Notes: generated from the letters alone by a model not told the origin. A DNA stretch of 61,001 nt from Sneathiella sp. (GCF_029233945.1 NZ_JARGOQ010000004.1:1-61001); one strand, 5' to 3'; numbered from the stretch's first letter, positions 1-9,118 are shown. Numbers and translations are program-made.

Positions 1-5
1 TCTAA

Positions 6-1244
6 TTGCCAACGCCGGTCTTTGTTATGTTGCGTCTTCACGGCACCCTGCCTTTTGTCCGCCAGGAATGGCGGTTCCTACTTTTCGGCTTGTTGTTAGC
101 CTTCTGGTCCGGTCCCGGCCAGACCTATGTCATTTCAGTTATTGGTGGGCATATCCGTGCTGATTTCAACCTCAGCAATGGTGAGTTTGGCACAATCTAT
201 ACCGTTGCGACCCTTATCTGTGCGGCTATGCTCTGGAAGGCGGGACCGCTTGTTGACCGGCTGCCACTTAGAAGCTTTGTCGTGAAGGTTGGAATCCTCA
301 TGGTCGCGGCGACACTGGCGTTTGGATTCATCCAGGGGCCAGTGACGCTTTTCTTTGGCATTATCGCTGTCCGTTTTATGGGGCAGGGAATGATGACGCA
401 TATCGCACTTACTTCGATGGCGCGGCGATATGAGGCCGAGCGTGGTCGTGCCGTTGCTATCGCGGGGCTTGGCTTCCCGCTTGGTGAAGCGTTGTTTCCG
501 CCGTTTATCGTTCTGGCGCTTGGCTTTGTTGACTGGCGATTGATCTGGCCGACGATGGCGGTGCTGGCGGCGTTTACACTATTACCCGTTGCCCCCTTTC
601 TGATCCGTCATACCACTCATCAGGATGGCGCCGGGGCCGCCGTCCTTCAGGCAGCGGATGAGGATGCCAAACACTGGACACGCGCGGAAATGCTTCGGGA
701 TAAGAGGTTTTATCTCTTGATGCCGACTTCGATGGCGACGGCGGCCATCATTACCGGCCTCTTTTTCCATCAGGTGTATTTTATTGAACTCAAAGGATGG
801 AGTTTTGAGTTCTGGAGCCTGTCATTCGCAGTGTTTGCGCTGGCGTCATTAATTGGCGGCGTGGTTTCAGGATTTCTCGTGGATTTGTTCCGGGCAAAAC
901 GGCTCGTCCCGTTTATTCTGTTCCCCATGTCTGTTAGTCTCCTGATCTTTGCCTACGCGCCATCGCAAATATTTGCCATTGTTGTGATGTTTATCCTTGG
1001 GATTGGGGTGGGCGGGACAAATCCGGTTCTGTCGTCACTTTGGCCGGAAATTTACGGAACCCGGCATCTTGGCGCTATTCGCGCTGTGGCAACCGTGGTG
1101 ATGGTTTTTGGCTCCGCGCTCGGGCCTGTGTTCATGGGGGTTGCTCTGGATGCGTCGATACCTCTTACGGCCATTTCCCTCGCCTGCGTCATTATTATTT
1201 TGGTTGCTGCGCTTCTCGCTAAATTGGCGCTTCGTCCAAGATAG
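6..1244 (+). CDS. MFS transporter
   Basis: A 412-residue major facilitator superfamily permease of the inner membrane, with about 12 hydrophobic segments. A central hydrophilic loop lies near residues 200-230, containing AADEDAKHWTRAEMLRDKRF, between the two six-helix halves. An in-frame TAA lies immediately upstream (3-5), so the frame is complete. The start is either TTG at 6 or ATG at 27; the ATG gives a more usual MFS N-terminus, but no strong ribosome binding site is visible for either. The substrate cannot be told. It resembles the NNP/CynX-like or sugar-phosphate-like MFS groups only in general architecture. It is followed by a compact inverted repeat at 1249-1267. Confidence 0.85.
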   Translation: MPTPVFVMLRLHGTLPFVRQEWRFLLFGLLLAFWSGPGQTYVISVIGGHIRADFNLSNGEFGTIYTVATLICAAMLWKAGPLVDRLPLRSFVVKVGILMVAATLAFGFIQGPVTLFFGIIAVRFMGQGMMTHIALTSMARRYEAERGRAVAIAGLGFPLGEALFPPFIVLALGFVDWRLIWPTMAVLAAFTLLPVAPFLIRHTTHQDGAGAAVLQAADEDAKHWTRAEMLRDKRFYLLMPTSMATAAIITGLFFHQVYFIELKGWSFEFWSLSFAVFALASLIGGVVSGFLVDLFRAKRLVPFILFPMSVSLLIFAYAPSQIFAIVVMFILGIGVGGTNPVLSSLWPEIYGTRHLGAIRAVATVVMVFGSALGPVFMGVALDASIPLTAISLACVIIILVAALLAKLALRPR

Positions 1245-1248
1245 ACCG

Positions 1249-1267
1249 GCAATATACCGTATATTGC
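1249..1267. repeat. perfect inverted repeat after the MFS gene
   Basis: GCAATATA-CCG-TATATTGC is a perfect 8-base inverted repeat with a 3-base centre, five bases after the MFS stop codon. No T-run follows it, so it is not a classical intrinsic terminator. It could be an mRNA 3' hairpin or a protein binding site. Confidence 0.5.
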
Positions 1268-1328
1268 TAATAAAACCCCCCTTGATTTCCCGTTGCGATA
1301 ATTAAAATTTTATTAATTTTTTCACTTT

Positions 1329-1346
1329 ATCCCCCGTTTAGGGGAT
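1329..1346. repeat. short inverted repeat ATCCCC/GGGGAT
   Basis: ATCCCC-CGTTTA-GGGGAT is a 6-base perfect inverted repeat, about 140 bases upstream of the RTX-type gene in an AT-rich intergenic stretch. It may be an operator; its length alone does not exclude chance. Confidence 0.3.
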
Positions 1347-1405
1347 GTGGAGAATGCCGCGAGCATAGTAGGTTTTCCCCAGATTTGAGAAAAATAAAGA
1401 CAAAT

Positions 1406-1428
1406 TAGCCGATTTTGGCTATTTTTTT
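1406..1428 (+). terminator. terminator-like hairpin upstream of the RTX-type gene
   Basis: TAGCC-GATTTT-GGCTA is followed directly by seven T. The stem is only 5 bp, so the hairpin is weak. It could end the MFS transcript or act as an attenuator in the leader of the downstream gene, which begins about 60 bases later. Confidence 0.4.
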
Positions 1429-1485
1429 AACGGGTTAGCTAAATCAGCTTGGCCACGGTAAAGTAAAGTGAGTGGAGTAGGGCAA

Positions 1486-4113
1486 ATGGCGACGTCAAAC
1501 GGCAACAACGGTAGCGGCTCTGAAAAAGTAACGGGGGCCGAAGTGATGATTGAGGCAACCCCGGGAAAAACAATCAAGTTACCTTTCGAGTCCCTTGCAA
1601 ATGTTCAGTTTGTTCAGGATGCAGGAAACTTGCTTGTCGTGCCGGTAGATGGCGGAGACACCTATTTGCTGCAGGACTTCTTGACGTTTGGCACCACCGA
1701 AAATCCTCCCCAGATTGAGCTGGAGAATGGCGAAATTGTTGAAGTCGGGGAAATTACGCCGCTCGTTCAAGGTTTTTCGCTCGCGGATATAAATCCGGAG
1801 GCGGGTGATGAAAACAGTGATGGCGGCGGCGCGAACTTCCGCCCTTTTACCGAAGGTGACATAGGCGATCCTCTCGAAATTGCTGATCTTCTTCCCGGTA
1901 CGGAGCTTGCTTTCTCTCGCGATGAAATTGAGGAAATTATCGGAGAGAATGAAGATTTCCCCTCAACCTCAACACCAACGGATGATCCGGGCGGGACCGT
2001 TATCCTGACCTTTTCGACGCCTGATGGGTCCACTTCCCCTGCGGCAGGCGGCTATGAAGACTGGCAACCCAATCAGAATGTTGGGAACACCACTGAATTA
2101 CCCATGCAGATGCTGGTCGAGTTTACTCCCGAAACGGACGAGGAATTGACCTCCATAGATATTTCCGGGTTTCCAGATGGGACGCGTTTCTTCGTTGGCG
2201 GAACAACGCCAGGTGATGAAGTGGACGTGACCAGCGGAAATTTTTCGGTTCTCGCTGCGGGTGGGATATTGCCATCTATGTATGTGCTGCCGCCGTTAAA
2301 TAGCGATTCCGATATTATGCTCACTGTCCTTGCCAATTATGTGAATGGCGGTGGTGATACCGGAACGGCAGAAGATGATGGAATTGCCATCGTTGATGCG
2401 GTTGCCGATGCTCCCACGTTATCCGGTGGGGATGCCAGCGGCGATGAGAATACGGCAATCTCTATCCCCGAAATTACGGCTGCGCTTCAGGATACGGACG
2501 GCTCTGAAACCCTCGCTGTGTCGATGGGCGGTGTTCCGGTGGGTGCAACTCTCTCTGACGGGGTGAACAGTTTCATCGGCGATGGCTCAGACGTAGACAT
2601 CTCGGGATGGGATCTTGCCGCATTGACCATCACGCCGCCGACGGATGATGATGCGGATTTCTCGCTAACGGTTACGGCGATTGCCACTGAGACAGCAACG
2701 GTTGCCGGAGGCGGTGAACTGACCGACGCGAACAACACAGCAAGCAGCAGCTTCACCATTGATGTGACAGTGGGTGATGTCCCGCCGAATGATGACGGTC
2801 CGACGGCAGTTGATGACGGCCCAGTGATTAAGGTAGAGCCGACGGATGTTCATGCCGTCATGGTATTAGATACATCCGGGAGTATGGATCCGGCAGAATT
2901 GGCGCTTATGAAAGAGGCGGTGATTAATCTGATAGGGACATTGTTCGAGCAGAATCCGGATGGCACGGCGATTACCTTGATCGAATTTAATGATACAGCC
3001 GGATTCATAGGGGGTGGAAATTTTACAACGCTGGAATCTGCTCTGGAGGCGCTGGAACCTTTTGGGGTCTGGTACGATGGAGATACTAACTATGAGGCTG
3101 CGCTCAACTTAGCGCGCACTGTGGACTTTGTTCCGGGATATGATCAGGAAATTTATTTCATCTCTGATGGACAGCCGACCATTGGCGATACTCAAACTGG
3201 TATTGATGACTTTAATAATTGGGTGACGAATGATCTGAACGGGGCCAAGGTATACGCTGTCGGTCTAGGGGAAGGCGCGGAAAACAGTGCTTATTTGGGC
3301 CTGATTGATAATACTTCGGAAGATAATAATGGCGGTTCATATCGATATGTGGACGATGCTGAGGATTTATCCTATAGCCTTGAAACTATTGATGCGTGGG
3401 TAACAGGTAATGTTTTGGATAACGACATTGAAGGTTCCGACCCGCTCGCGGATATCCCGATCGTCTCTTTTACTTATAATGGCGTGACATATGATCTGTC
3501 TCTACCGGTGAATCCAGATAGCTATGTTGAGGGTACCTTTATAGCCATTGATACTGAGTTTGGTGTTTTTGGGATGGATTTTGAATCTGGTTATTTTACA
3601 TATTCTGTTGAATCCGATGTCGCCGATTTCGAGACTGATGAAATTTCCTATACTATTGTTGATACGGATGGCTCGATGAGCACGGCTGTTATAACGTTTA
3701 CTATTGCGCCTGATGATGCCTATACAGGGACCGCAGCGGCAGAGGTAATCGATGGCGGCTCTAGTAACGACTATATTGTCGGAGCTGGTGGGGATGACAC
3801 GCTTTCTGGTGGAGGCGGTGATGACCGGTTTGTCTATCTGAATGCGAGTTCCGATGGGAACGATATAATTACAGATTTTGGTGCTAACGGAGACGCGGAT
3901 GTTATCGATCTGACGGCGCTATTCGATGAACTCGGTATTGCAGCGGTTGATCGGCCTGATCATGTTAATTTCTCTGAAACAAGCGGCCATACAACGATTA
4001 CCGTTACGGATGCAGCGGATGCTGAAATTGCCGGGTTCTCGATTATTGTGGAGAATGCGTCGCTTAATAACTCCGACATTACAAATGGGAAAATAGTCGT
4101 CGACGAAAGTTAG
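1486..4113 (+). CDS. RTX-type secreted protein with VWA domain
   Basis: About 875 acidic residues, probably secreted by a type I system. Order: an N-terminal region without a Sec signal; acidic linkers; cadherin/VCBS-like beta modules (about 300-450); a von Willebrand A domain (about 455-640) with the MIDAS motif DTSGS near residue 462 and ISDGQPT further on; a second half-module starting VTGNVLDNDIEGSDP; then glycine/aspartate RTX nonapeptides (GGSSNDYIV, GAGGDDTLS, about 755-787) and a C-terminal DIITDF block typical of type I substrates. I chose ATG at 1486 because GTGGAG lies upstream; GTG at 1468 is possible. No ABC exporter, membrane fusion protein or TolC gene is adjacent. Probable calcium-dependent surface or adhesion role; the ligand is unknown. 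Confidence 0.85.
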   Translation: MATSNGNNGSGSEKVTGAEVMIEATPGKTIKLPFESLANVQFVQDAGNLLVVPVDGGDTYLLQDFLTFGTTENPPQIELENGEIVEVGEITPLVQGFSLADINPEAGDENSDGGGANFRPFTEGDIGDPLEIADLLPGTELAFSRDEIEEIIGENEDFPSTSTPTDDPGGTVILTFSTPDGSTSPAAGGYEDWQPNQNVGNTTELPMQMLVEFTPETDEELTSIDISGFPDGTRFFVGGTTPGDEVDVTSGNFSVLAAGGILPSMYVLPPLNSDSDIMLTVLANYVNGGGDTGTAEDDGIAIVDAVADAPTLSGGDASGDENTAISIPEITAALQDTDGSETLAVSMGGVPVGATLSDGVNSFIGDGSDVDISGWDLAALTITPPTDDDADFSLTVTAIATETATVAGGGELTDANNTASSSFTIDVTVGDVPPNDDGPTAVDDGPVIKVEPTDVHAVMVLDTSGSMDPAELALMKEAVINLIGTLFEQNPDGTAITLIEFNDTAGFIGGGNFTTLESALEALEPFGVWYDGDTNYEAALNLARTVDFVPGYDQEIYFISDGQPTIGDTQTGIDDFNNWVTNDLNGAKVYAVGLGEGAENSAYLGLIDNTSEDNNGGSYRYVDDAEDLSYSLETIDAWVTGNVLDNDIEGSDPLADIPIVSFTYNGVTYDLSLPVNPDSYVEGTFIAIDTEFGVFGMDFESGYFTYSVESDVADFETDEISYTIVDTDGSMSTAVITFTIAPDDAYTGTAAAEVIDGGSSNDYIVGAGGDDTLSGGGGDDRFVYLNASSDGNDIITDFGANGDADVIDLTALFDELGIAAVDRPDHVNFSETSGHTTITVTDAADAEIAGFSIIVENASLNNSDITNGKIVVDES

Positions 4114-4132
4114 TTCGTTGCTGACAGGAGGG

Positions 4133-4164
4133 AAAAGGCCGCATTTTTGCGGCTTTTTTCTTTT
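4133..4164. terminator. intrinsic terminator after the RTX-type gene
   Basis: GCCGC-ATTTTT-GCGGC, with flanking A-run and T-run (AAAAG...TTTTTTCTTTT). This is a strong Rho-independent terminator about 20 bases after the stop codon. Confidence 0.9.
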
Positions 4165-4258
4165 GTCGAGCGGCTTAAATGACTGGAAGCCTTGAGTGGC
4201 TTGCCCTACTATGCCTCTACCGATGCGGGATTTGGTTGGGTGAAACAGGGGGCGTACA

Positions 4259-4804
4259 TTGACTAGGGTAAAATATTTTCTGATTGTAATGGCAGTTATG
4301 ATGACGATGCCCGTCATTGCGAGCGCCAAGGATCTGTCCATTTCTGCATTTAGGGGAGACTGGCGGGGAAATGCCATATCGGAAAGCAACATAAGCGTTA
4401 ATTTCCCGATTACAAGCCGTGATATCGATGTAAGCATCAAGCCGGATGAGAGCGGCGATTTTACCATCACCTGGCGGACTCTTTTGCGCCAGAAAGGGAC
4501 TCCTGAAAGCCCCAAAGAATCCCTGAAGGAAACTACCCTTACTTTTGTCAAGACAGACAGTCCGAATATGTGGAAGGATAGCAAAGGCGGAGATGTCTAC
4601 GCCCGCGAAAGCATTTCCTGGGCGCGGTTAAAAAAGCAGACACTAACAGTCTATGTCATGGCGATCAGCGATGCCGGTGATTATGACATGCAAATCTATA
4701 AGCGCACCTTGAATGGTGTCAATATGGAGCTTGATTTCACGGCCATTCGCGATGGCGCAATACGACGGACCGCGAAGGGCCGATTGACCCTCAATAATTA
4801 CTAA
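4259..4804 (+). CDS. small exported protein of unknown function
   Basis: A 181-residue protein with a clear signal peptide: positive MTRVKY, a hydrophobic core, and likely cleavage after ASA near residue 23. The mature part is rich in short alternating hydrophobic stretches (SVNFPI, DIDVSI, FTITWRTLL, LTVYVMAI), suggesting a beta-barrel or lipocalin-like fold. I recognise no family. The start is TTG at 4259 with GGGGG upstream. It lies downstream of the terminator of the RTX-type gene and converges on the ScfR-type regulator, so it is probably transcribed alone. It is likely periplasmic. Confidence 0.7.
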   Translation: MTRVKYFLIVMAVMMTMPVIASAKDLSISAFRGDWRGNAISESNISVNFPITSRDIDVSIKPDESGDFTITWRTLLRQKGTPESPKESLKETTLTFVKTDSPNMWKDSKGGDVYARESISWARLKKQTLTVYVMAISDAGDYDMQIYKRTLNGVNMELDFTAIRDGAIRRTAKGRLTLNNY

Positions 4805-4818
4805 ACATTGTCGCTGAT

Positions 4819-6435
4819 CTAGAAATCTCCGATACCGGGCGAGATATTGCGTTTTTGCGGCGTAATCTGGCGGGTTTGCGATGGCGGCGGCGCGGCGCGC
4901 TGTGCACAGTTCGCTCGCTCGCATAGCCGGCAGGTTATACCGATAGGCATGACTGTTTTGGGGGCTGCCAGATTGAGGCCATCAGCATAAATCACCCGAT
5001 GTGCTACCGTAATGTCACAGCCAATACTGATGGCATAATGGCGTTTTGGCTGAGCATACCCCAGGCTTGGCTTGGTAACCGTGCGCGCGATGGAGAAAAA
5101 CCGCTGACCATCGGGCATTTCGGAAATCTGCGGACAAAGCGTGCCGGGTGTTAAAAACGCCGCATGTAAGACCCAACGCGGACAGGAGTTTCCATAACGC
5201 GGAATACGCAAGCCCGATGCACTGAAACGTTTAGAGATATTTCCGGCAATGTCACTTCGGATCAAATGGAAGGGAACGCCACTGCTTCCAGGGCGCATCA
5301 ATGTTGTCAGGCGATGGCAAATCTGTTCGAAGCTGGCGTCAAACTGCTGCTGCATTAGTTCAATATCGTACCGCAGATCCTCGGCCGACTGAAAAAATAT
5401 GTCATATGGAAAGAGAAAGGCTCCCGCGAAGTAATTTGCAAGCGCCGCGACGCCCTTCTGCTTCGCGGCTTCAGTCGGAAGCTCGGGGGCGTTCACAAGT
5501 TCCTGGAAGAGGTCCGTATATTGAAGCTGCCCGCAAAGGAGCGCGAGATGAAATTTAACGCTCGATTGTGGCAGTGATTTCGAGAGGACGAGGGTGTGAT
5601 CCATTTCATCATACAAAGTTGCCTCGGTATTGTGGCTGTCCCGCGAGGCAAACTCGATCTGAATGCCGTGTTTATCCTGCAGATAGTCCATCATGACAGG
5701 GGCCGATAGAAGGTCGTGATCGTTGAAGGATGCACGAAAATCCGCTGCGGCCTGTTCTATCGGGTCAAAATAATTATTCCGGGCCTGAATAAAGTCGGAG
5801 ACCGCCTCATTTGGCGATGGCGCCCAGGCTTTGCCGGTCAGGCTGCCGTCGCCGACAACGCCAAGCATCTCATTCACTGTATCATTGAGGGCTTCGCTAT
5901 CTTTCAGCGCGATCTGAAGAAACTCCTTGCGTTCCTTGGAGCCGAGATCATCATTGTCATGCACGATTTCAGTCGATGACATAATTGATGTCACGAGGGT
6001 ACGCAGCCGAAAGGAGGAACCGGCGAAAAGAAAATCCTGTGAGAGCCGTTCACTTAATAGCTGCAAATCCGTTTGCGCGGTTTTAAACGCGTCATATGTT
6101 TTCTTGAATGCTGAGCTGAGCGCAGGCGCATCTGCCGCCATTTCGGCAATCTCTTCGTCTGTAAACTTATCGTCGGTAAAGAGCGGGTCTTTCAGGGCAT
6201 CCGTGATCTCTCCGATCAGATGACCTTCCTCCTGCGGGGAAAAGACTTGTGGGTCAACCTTCAGGATCTTGCTTAAATGCAGCAGCAATGGAACCGTAAT
6301 GCTGCGCCGGTTATGCTCCAGTAAATTCAGATAGCTTGCAGAGATGCCAAGGCGGTCCGCCAGTTCCACCTGGGTCAGTTCTTTTTCTTTGCGCAATCGC
6401 CGTAACCGATTGCCAAGTAGAGGTGATTTTGCCAT
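4819..6435 (-). CDS. ScfR/RamB/MccR-type short-chain fatty acid regulator
   Basis: A 538-residue regulator. Residues 5-65 are an XRE helix-turn-helix (RLRKEKELTQVELADRLGIS). The middle is an IrrE/ImmA-like domain without a HExxH zinc motif; the equivalent segment reads FHLALLCGQL. The C-terminus is a DUF2083-type domain ending in a cysteine cluster, CRLCERANCAQRAAPP. This architecture is known from RamB, MccR and PccR, which sense acyl-CoAs and control acetate, propionate or methylcitrate metabolism. It is divergent from the Liv-type transporter operon, which leads to acetyl-CoA synthetase. Six TTTACA repeats lie between the two and are the obvious candidate operators. The regulated acyl-CoA cannot be read from the sequence. 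Confidence 0.88.
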   Translation of the reverse strand: MAKSPLLGNRLRRLRKEKELTQVELADRLGISASYLNLLEHNRRSITVPLLLHLSKILKVDPQVFSPQEEGHLIGEITDALKDPLFTDDKFTDEEIAEMAADAPALSSAFKKTYDAFKTAQTDLQLLSERLSQDFLFAGSSFRLRTLVTSIMSSTEIVHDNDDLGSKERKEFLQIALKDSEALNDTVNEMLGVVGDGSLTGKAWAPSPNEAVSDFIQARNNYFDPIEQAAADFRASFNDHDLLSAPVMMDYLQDKHGIQIEFASRDSHNTEATLYDEMDHTLVLSKSLPQSSVKFHLALLCGQLQYTDLFQELVNAPELPTEAAKQKGVAALANYFAGAFLFPYDIFFQSAEDLRYDIELMQQQFDASFEQICHRLTTLMRPGSSGVPFHLIRSDIAGNISKRFSASGLRIPRYGNSCPRWVLHAAFLTPGTLCPQISEMPDGQRFFSIARTVTKPSLGYAQPKRHYAISIGCDITVAHRVIYADGLNLAAPKTVMPIGITCRLCERANCAQRAAPPPSQTRQITPQKRNISPGIGDF

Positions 6436-6450
6436 CGCGATATTTGAAGC

Positions 6451-6559
6451 TTTACAAAAATTTACAGATTTACAAAATAAATTAGTAATTATTTACATAA
6501 AAAACTGATGTTTTACAAGGTTTTGATGGGAAAAATGGCAAAAATGTGAAATTTTTACA
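6451..6559 (+). promoter_or_regulatory. array of six TTTACA repeats, candidate ScfR operators
   Basis: TTTACA occurs at 6451, 6461, 6469, 6492, 6512 and 6554, all in the same orientation, in the 205-base AT-rich gap between the divergent regulator and the transporter operon. Two copies (6451, 6469) read TTTACAAA, one base from the TTTGCAAA type of site reported for ScfR-family regulators. The first three copies are almost head-to-tail. Use as operators of both divergent transcripts is inferred. Confidence 0.55.
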
Positions 6560-6640
6560 AGACAGGGAGAAGTTTGAGTTTAAAAATATAACACAGGCAT
6601 CTTGCCCGGGGACGATCCACTAGAATATGGGAGACAATTC

Positions 6641-7993
6641 ATGAGTGATATCAAGAAATCAGGCGTGTCGCGCCGCGGCCTTCTCAAGGCCGGTGCAGTC
6701 GGTGGCCTGGTCGCCGCCACTCCAAGCATCTTTGTTAAGAATGCCTGGGCGGAAGAATTCCGTAATAATCCGGAAAATTCAGGGGAGTTAAAGCTTGGCT
6801 TTAACGTACCGCAATCAGGTCCTTATGCGGACGAAGGGGCGGATGAGCTTCGCGCCTATATGCTGGCAGTCAAGCATTTGAACGGTGAAGGCGACGGCGG
6901 TATGCTGAATACTTTCAAACCATCCATGCTAAGCGGTAATGGTGTTCTGGGCAAGAAGGTGACCTACTCAACCGGTGATACCCAGACGAAGTCTGACGCC
7001 GCACGTGCATCGGCAAAACGCATGATCGAGAAAGATGGTGTGTTGATGATTACCGGTGGGTCTTCTTCCGGTGTGGCTGTCGCCGTGCAGTCGCTCTGTC
7101 AGGAGCAGGGTATTATTTTTATGGCAGGTTTGACCCATTCCAATGATACAACGGGTAAAGATAAGCGCCGCTATGGCTTCCGTCATTTCTTCAATGCCTA
7201 TATGTCAGGCGCGGCACTGGCGCCTGTGCTGAACAAGGAATATGGCTCCGAGCGCCGGGCCTATCATTTGACAGCGGACTACACCTGGGGTTGGACGCAA
7301 GAAGAATCCATCAAAAACTCGACTGAGGCCCTTGGCTGGGAGACTGTTAATGCGGTCAAGACGCCGGTTGGTGCGGGTGACTTCTCGCAGTACATCACGC
7401 CGGTTCTCAATTCGGGCGCGGATGTTCTTATCCTCAACCATTATGGCAAGGATATGATCAACTCGCTCAGCCAGGCAGTCCAGTTCGGGCTGCGGGACAA
7501 GCAGGTCAATGGCAAGAACTTCGAGATTGTTGTGCCACTCTTCTCGCGTCTGATGGCACAGGGTGCTGGCGATGCGATCAAGGGTATTCTGGGTACGACG
7601 AACTGGAACTGGTCGCTACAGGATGATGGGTCGAAAGCTTTTGTTCAGTCCTTCGGGGCAGAATATGGCGCGCCGCCATCAATGGCGGCTCATACCTGCT
7701 ATGTTCAGACGTTGCTTTATGCCAATGCCTGTGAAATGGCCGGCACATTCTATCCGCCGGAAGTCATCAAACAGCTTGAGGGCTTCAATTTTGACGGTAT
7801 GGGCAACGGCCCGACGCTTTATCGTGCAGAAGATCACCAATGCTTCAAGGATGTCCTTGTGGTGCGCGGTAACGAAAACCCGTCAAGTCAGTTCGACCTC
7901 CTGAAGGTGGTCGACGTCACCCCGCGGTCTCAGGTCGAGTATGACTGGACAATCTTTGGCGGCGAACTTGGTCCCTACGAAGTAAAGATGTAA
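6641..7993 (+). CDS. Liv-type ABC transporter substrate-binding protein
   Basis: A 450-residue periplasmic binding protein of the type 1 (LivK/amide-binding) fold. The N-terminus carries a twin-arginine motif, SRRGLLK, followed by a hydrophobic core and likely cleavage after AWA near residue 37. ATG at 6641 was chosen because GGGAG precedes it and it places the Tat motif correctly; an in-frame TTG at 6602 would add a non-signal extension. It is the first gene of a complete importer (this gene, two permeases, two ATPases). Despite the branched-chain label, the substrate is open: the acs gene downstream and the ScfR regulator upstream point to a short-chain carboxylate or a precursor of one. 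A hairpin follows the gene. Confidence 0.88.
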   Translation: MSDIKKSGVSRRGLLKAGAVGGLVAATPSIFVKNAWAEEFRNNPENSGELKLGFNVPQSGPYADEGADELRAYMLAVKHLNGEGDGGMLNTFKPSMLSGNGVLGKKVTYSTGDTQTKSDAARASAKRMIEKDGVLMITGGSSSGVAVAVQSLCQEQGIIFMAGLTHSNDTTGKDKRRYGFRHFFNAYMSGAALAPVLNKEYGSERRAYHLTADYTWGWTQEESIKNSTEALGWETVNAVKTPVGAGDFSQYITPVLNSGADVLILNHYGKDMINSLSQAVQFGLRDKQVNGKNFEIVVPLFSRLMAQGAGDAIKGILGTTNWNWSLQDDGSKAFVQSFGAEYGAPPSMAAHTCYVQTLLYANACEMAGTFYPPEVIKQLEGFNFDGMGNGPTLYRAEDHQCFKDVLVVRGNENPSSQFDLLKVVDVTPRSQVEYDWTIFGGELGPYEVKM

Positions 7994-8009
7994 AATCTGT
8001 TACAGCGCG

Positions 8010-8042
8010 CGGGTTGGCGTTTGCCGAGAGGGCGCCAACCCG
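8010..8042 (+). promoter_or_regulatory. intercistronic hairpin after the binding-protein gene
   Basis: CGGGTTGGCG pairs with CGCCAACCCG around a 13-base loop. There is no T-run. Such hairpins after binding-protein genes usually protect the upstream message, allowing more binding protein than permease to be made. Confidence 0.6.
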
Positions 8043-8101
8043 TGTATCTTTGAGGCGGATTAACCCGCAAAAAAATTGCGCGGTTGTTTGGGGTAGATTT
8101 C

Positions 8102-9118
8102 ATGGATGCCATTTTTATTCAAATATTGAATGGTCTGGATAAGGGGGCTGCATATGCCCTGATTGCGCTTGGCCTGACATTGGTTTTCGGAACATTGGGA
8201 ATTGTTAATTTTGCCCATGGCGCATTGTTTATGCTCGGGGCGTTTTGTGCCGTTACCTTTCAGAAGCTTGTTACTCTATCGGTGAAGGTTCGTGACGAGG
8301 GCGTAACTGCTTTCGTTGCCTATAAGGAGCAACCCTATCTCGAAACTTGGTTTGGCGATACGGGCCGGATAATTATTGATTACTCTGTGCCGCTCTCTAT
8401 TCTGCTCGCCATCCCGTTCATGCTACTGGTCGGCTATGTTATGGAGCGGGGCCTGATCAAGCATTTCTATAAACGCCCCCATGCAGAGCAGATCCTTGTT
8501 ACCTTCGGCCTTGCCATCGTTATTCAGGAAATCATCAAGGCATATTTCGGCGCTAATCCAATACCTCAGCCTGCTCCTGAAATTTTGGCCGGCAGCGCGA
8601 ATGTCGGCGCATGGGTCGGATTAGGTAACAATCTCGTCTATCCATGGTGGCGCCTTATTTATCTTTGTTTTTCCGGATTGATAATTTTTTCCGTGTTCGC
8701 ATTTTTGCAATTCACCACATATGGCATGGTCGTGCGTGCCGGTATGCGTGATCGGGAGACTGTCGGGCTTCTCGGCATTAATATCGAGAGGCGCTTTACC
8801 GTTGTTTTTGCGATCGCCGCCATCGTCGCAGGTGTCGCCGGAGTGATGTATACGCCTATCTTGCCGCCTGATTACCATCTCGGCATGGATTTTCTGGTGC
8901 TCTCCTTCGTTGTTGTTGTGGTGGGCGGTATGGGCTCACTCGGCGGGGCAGTGCTGGCCGGGTTTTTGCTGGGCATTGTTCAATCTTTCGCCTCAATGAA
9001 TGAAGTGAAGGAGATTTTTCCCGGGATCGACCAGATTATTCTATATCTCGTCGCTGTTGTAATTTTGCTGGTGTTGCCACGTGGCCTTATGGGCCGGGCT
9101 GGAGTGATGGATGACTAA
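8102..9118 (+). CDS. Liv-type ABC transporter permease (LivH family)
   Basis: A 338-residue inner-membrane permease of the LivH family with about eight hydrophobic segments. The family signature [19 protein letters not shown] appears near residues 30-50, and [17 protein letters not shown] near the C-terminus is the coupling region towards the ATPases. ATG at 8102 was chosen because GGGG precedes it; an in-frame TTG lies at 8084. A loop of about 40 residues after the second membrane segment ([19 protein letters not shown]) is longer than in typical LivH. It overlaps the next permease gene by 8 bases, consistent with translational coupling. Confidence 0.9.
   Translation: MDAIFIQILNGLDKGAAYALIALGLTLVFGTLGIVNFAHGALFMLGAFCAVTFQKLVTLSVKVRDEGVTAFVAYKEQPYLETWFGDTGRIIIDYSVPLSILLAIPFMLLVGYVMERGLIKHFYKRPHAEQILVTFGLAIVIQEIIKAYFGANPIPQPAPEILAGSANVGAWVGLGNNLVYPWWRLIYLCFSGLIIFSVFAFLQFTTYGMVVRAGMRDRETVGLLGINIERRFTVVFAIAAIVAGVAGVMYTPILPPDYHLGMDFLVLSFVVVVVGGMGSLGGAVLAGFLLGIVQSFASMNEVKEIFPGIDQIILYLVAVVILLVLPRGLMGRAGVMDD

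Noticed and set aside
1249-1267. Intrinsic terminator of the MFS gene
   Set aside because: The stem is perfect, but no T-run follows (TAATAAAACCCC), so it is listed only as an inverted repeat.
4819-6435. XRE/ImmA-like toxin-antitoxin or phage repressor
   Set aside because: The HTH plus IrrE-like middle could suggest this, but the length, the DUF2083 cysteine-rich C-terminus and the missing HExxH fit the ScfR/RamB family, and there are no phage genes nearby.
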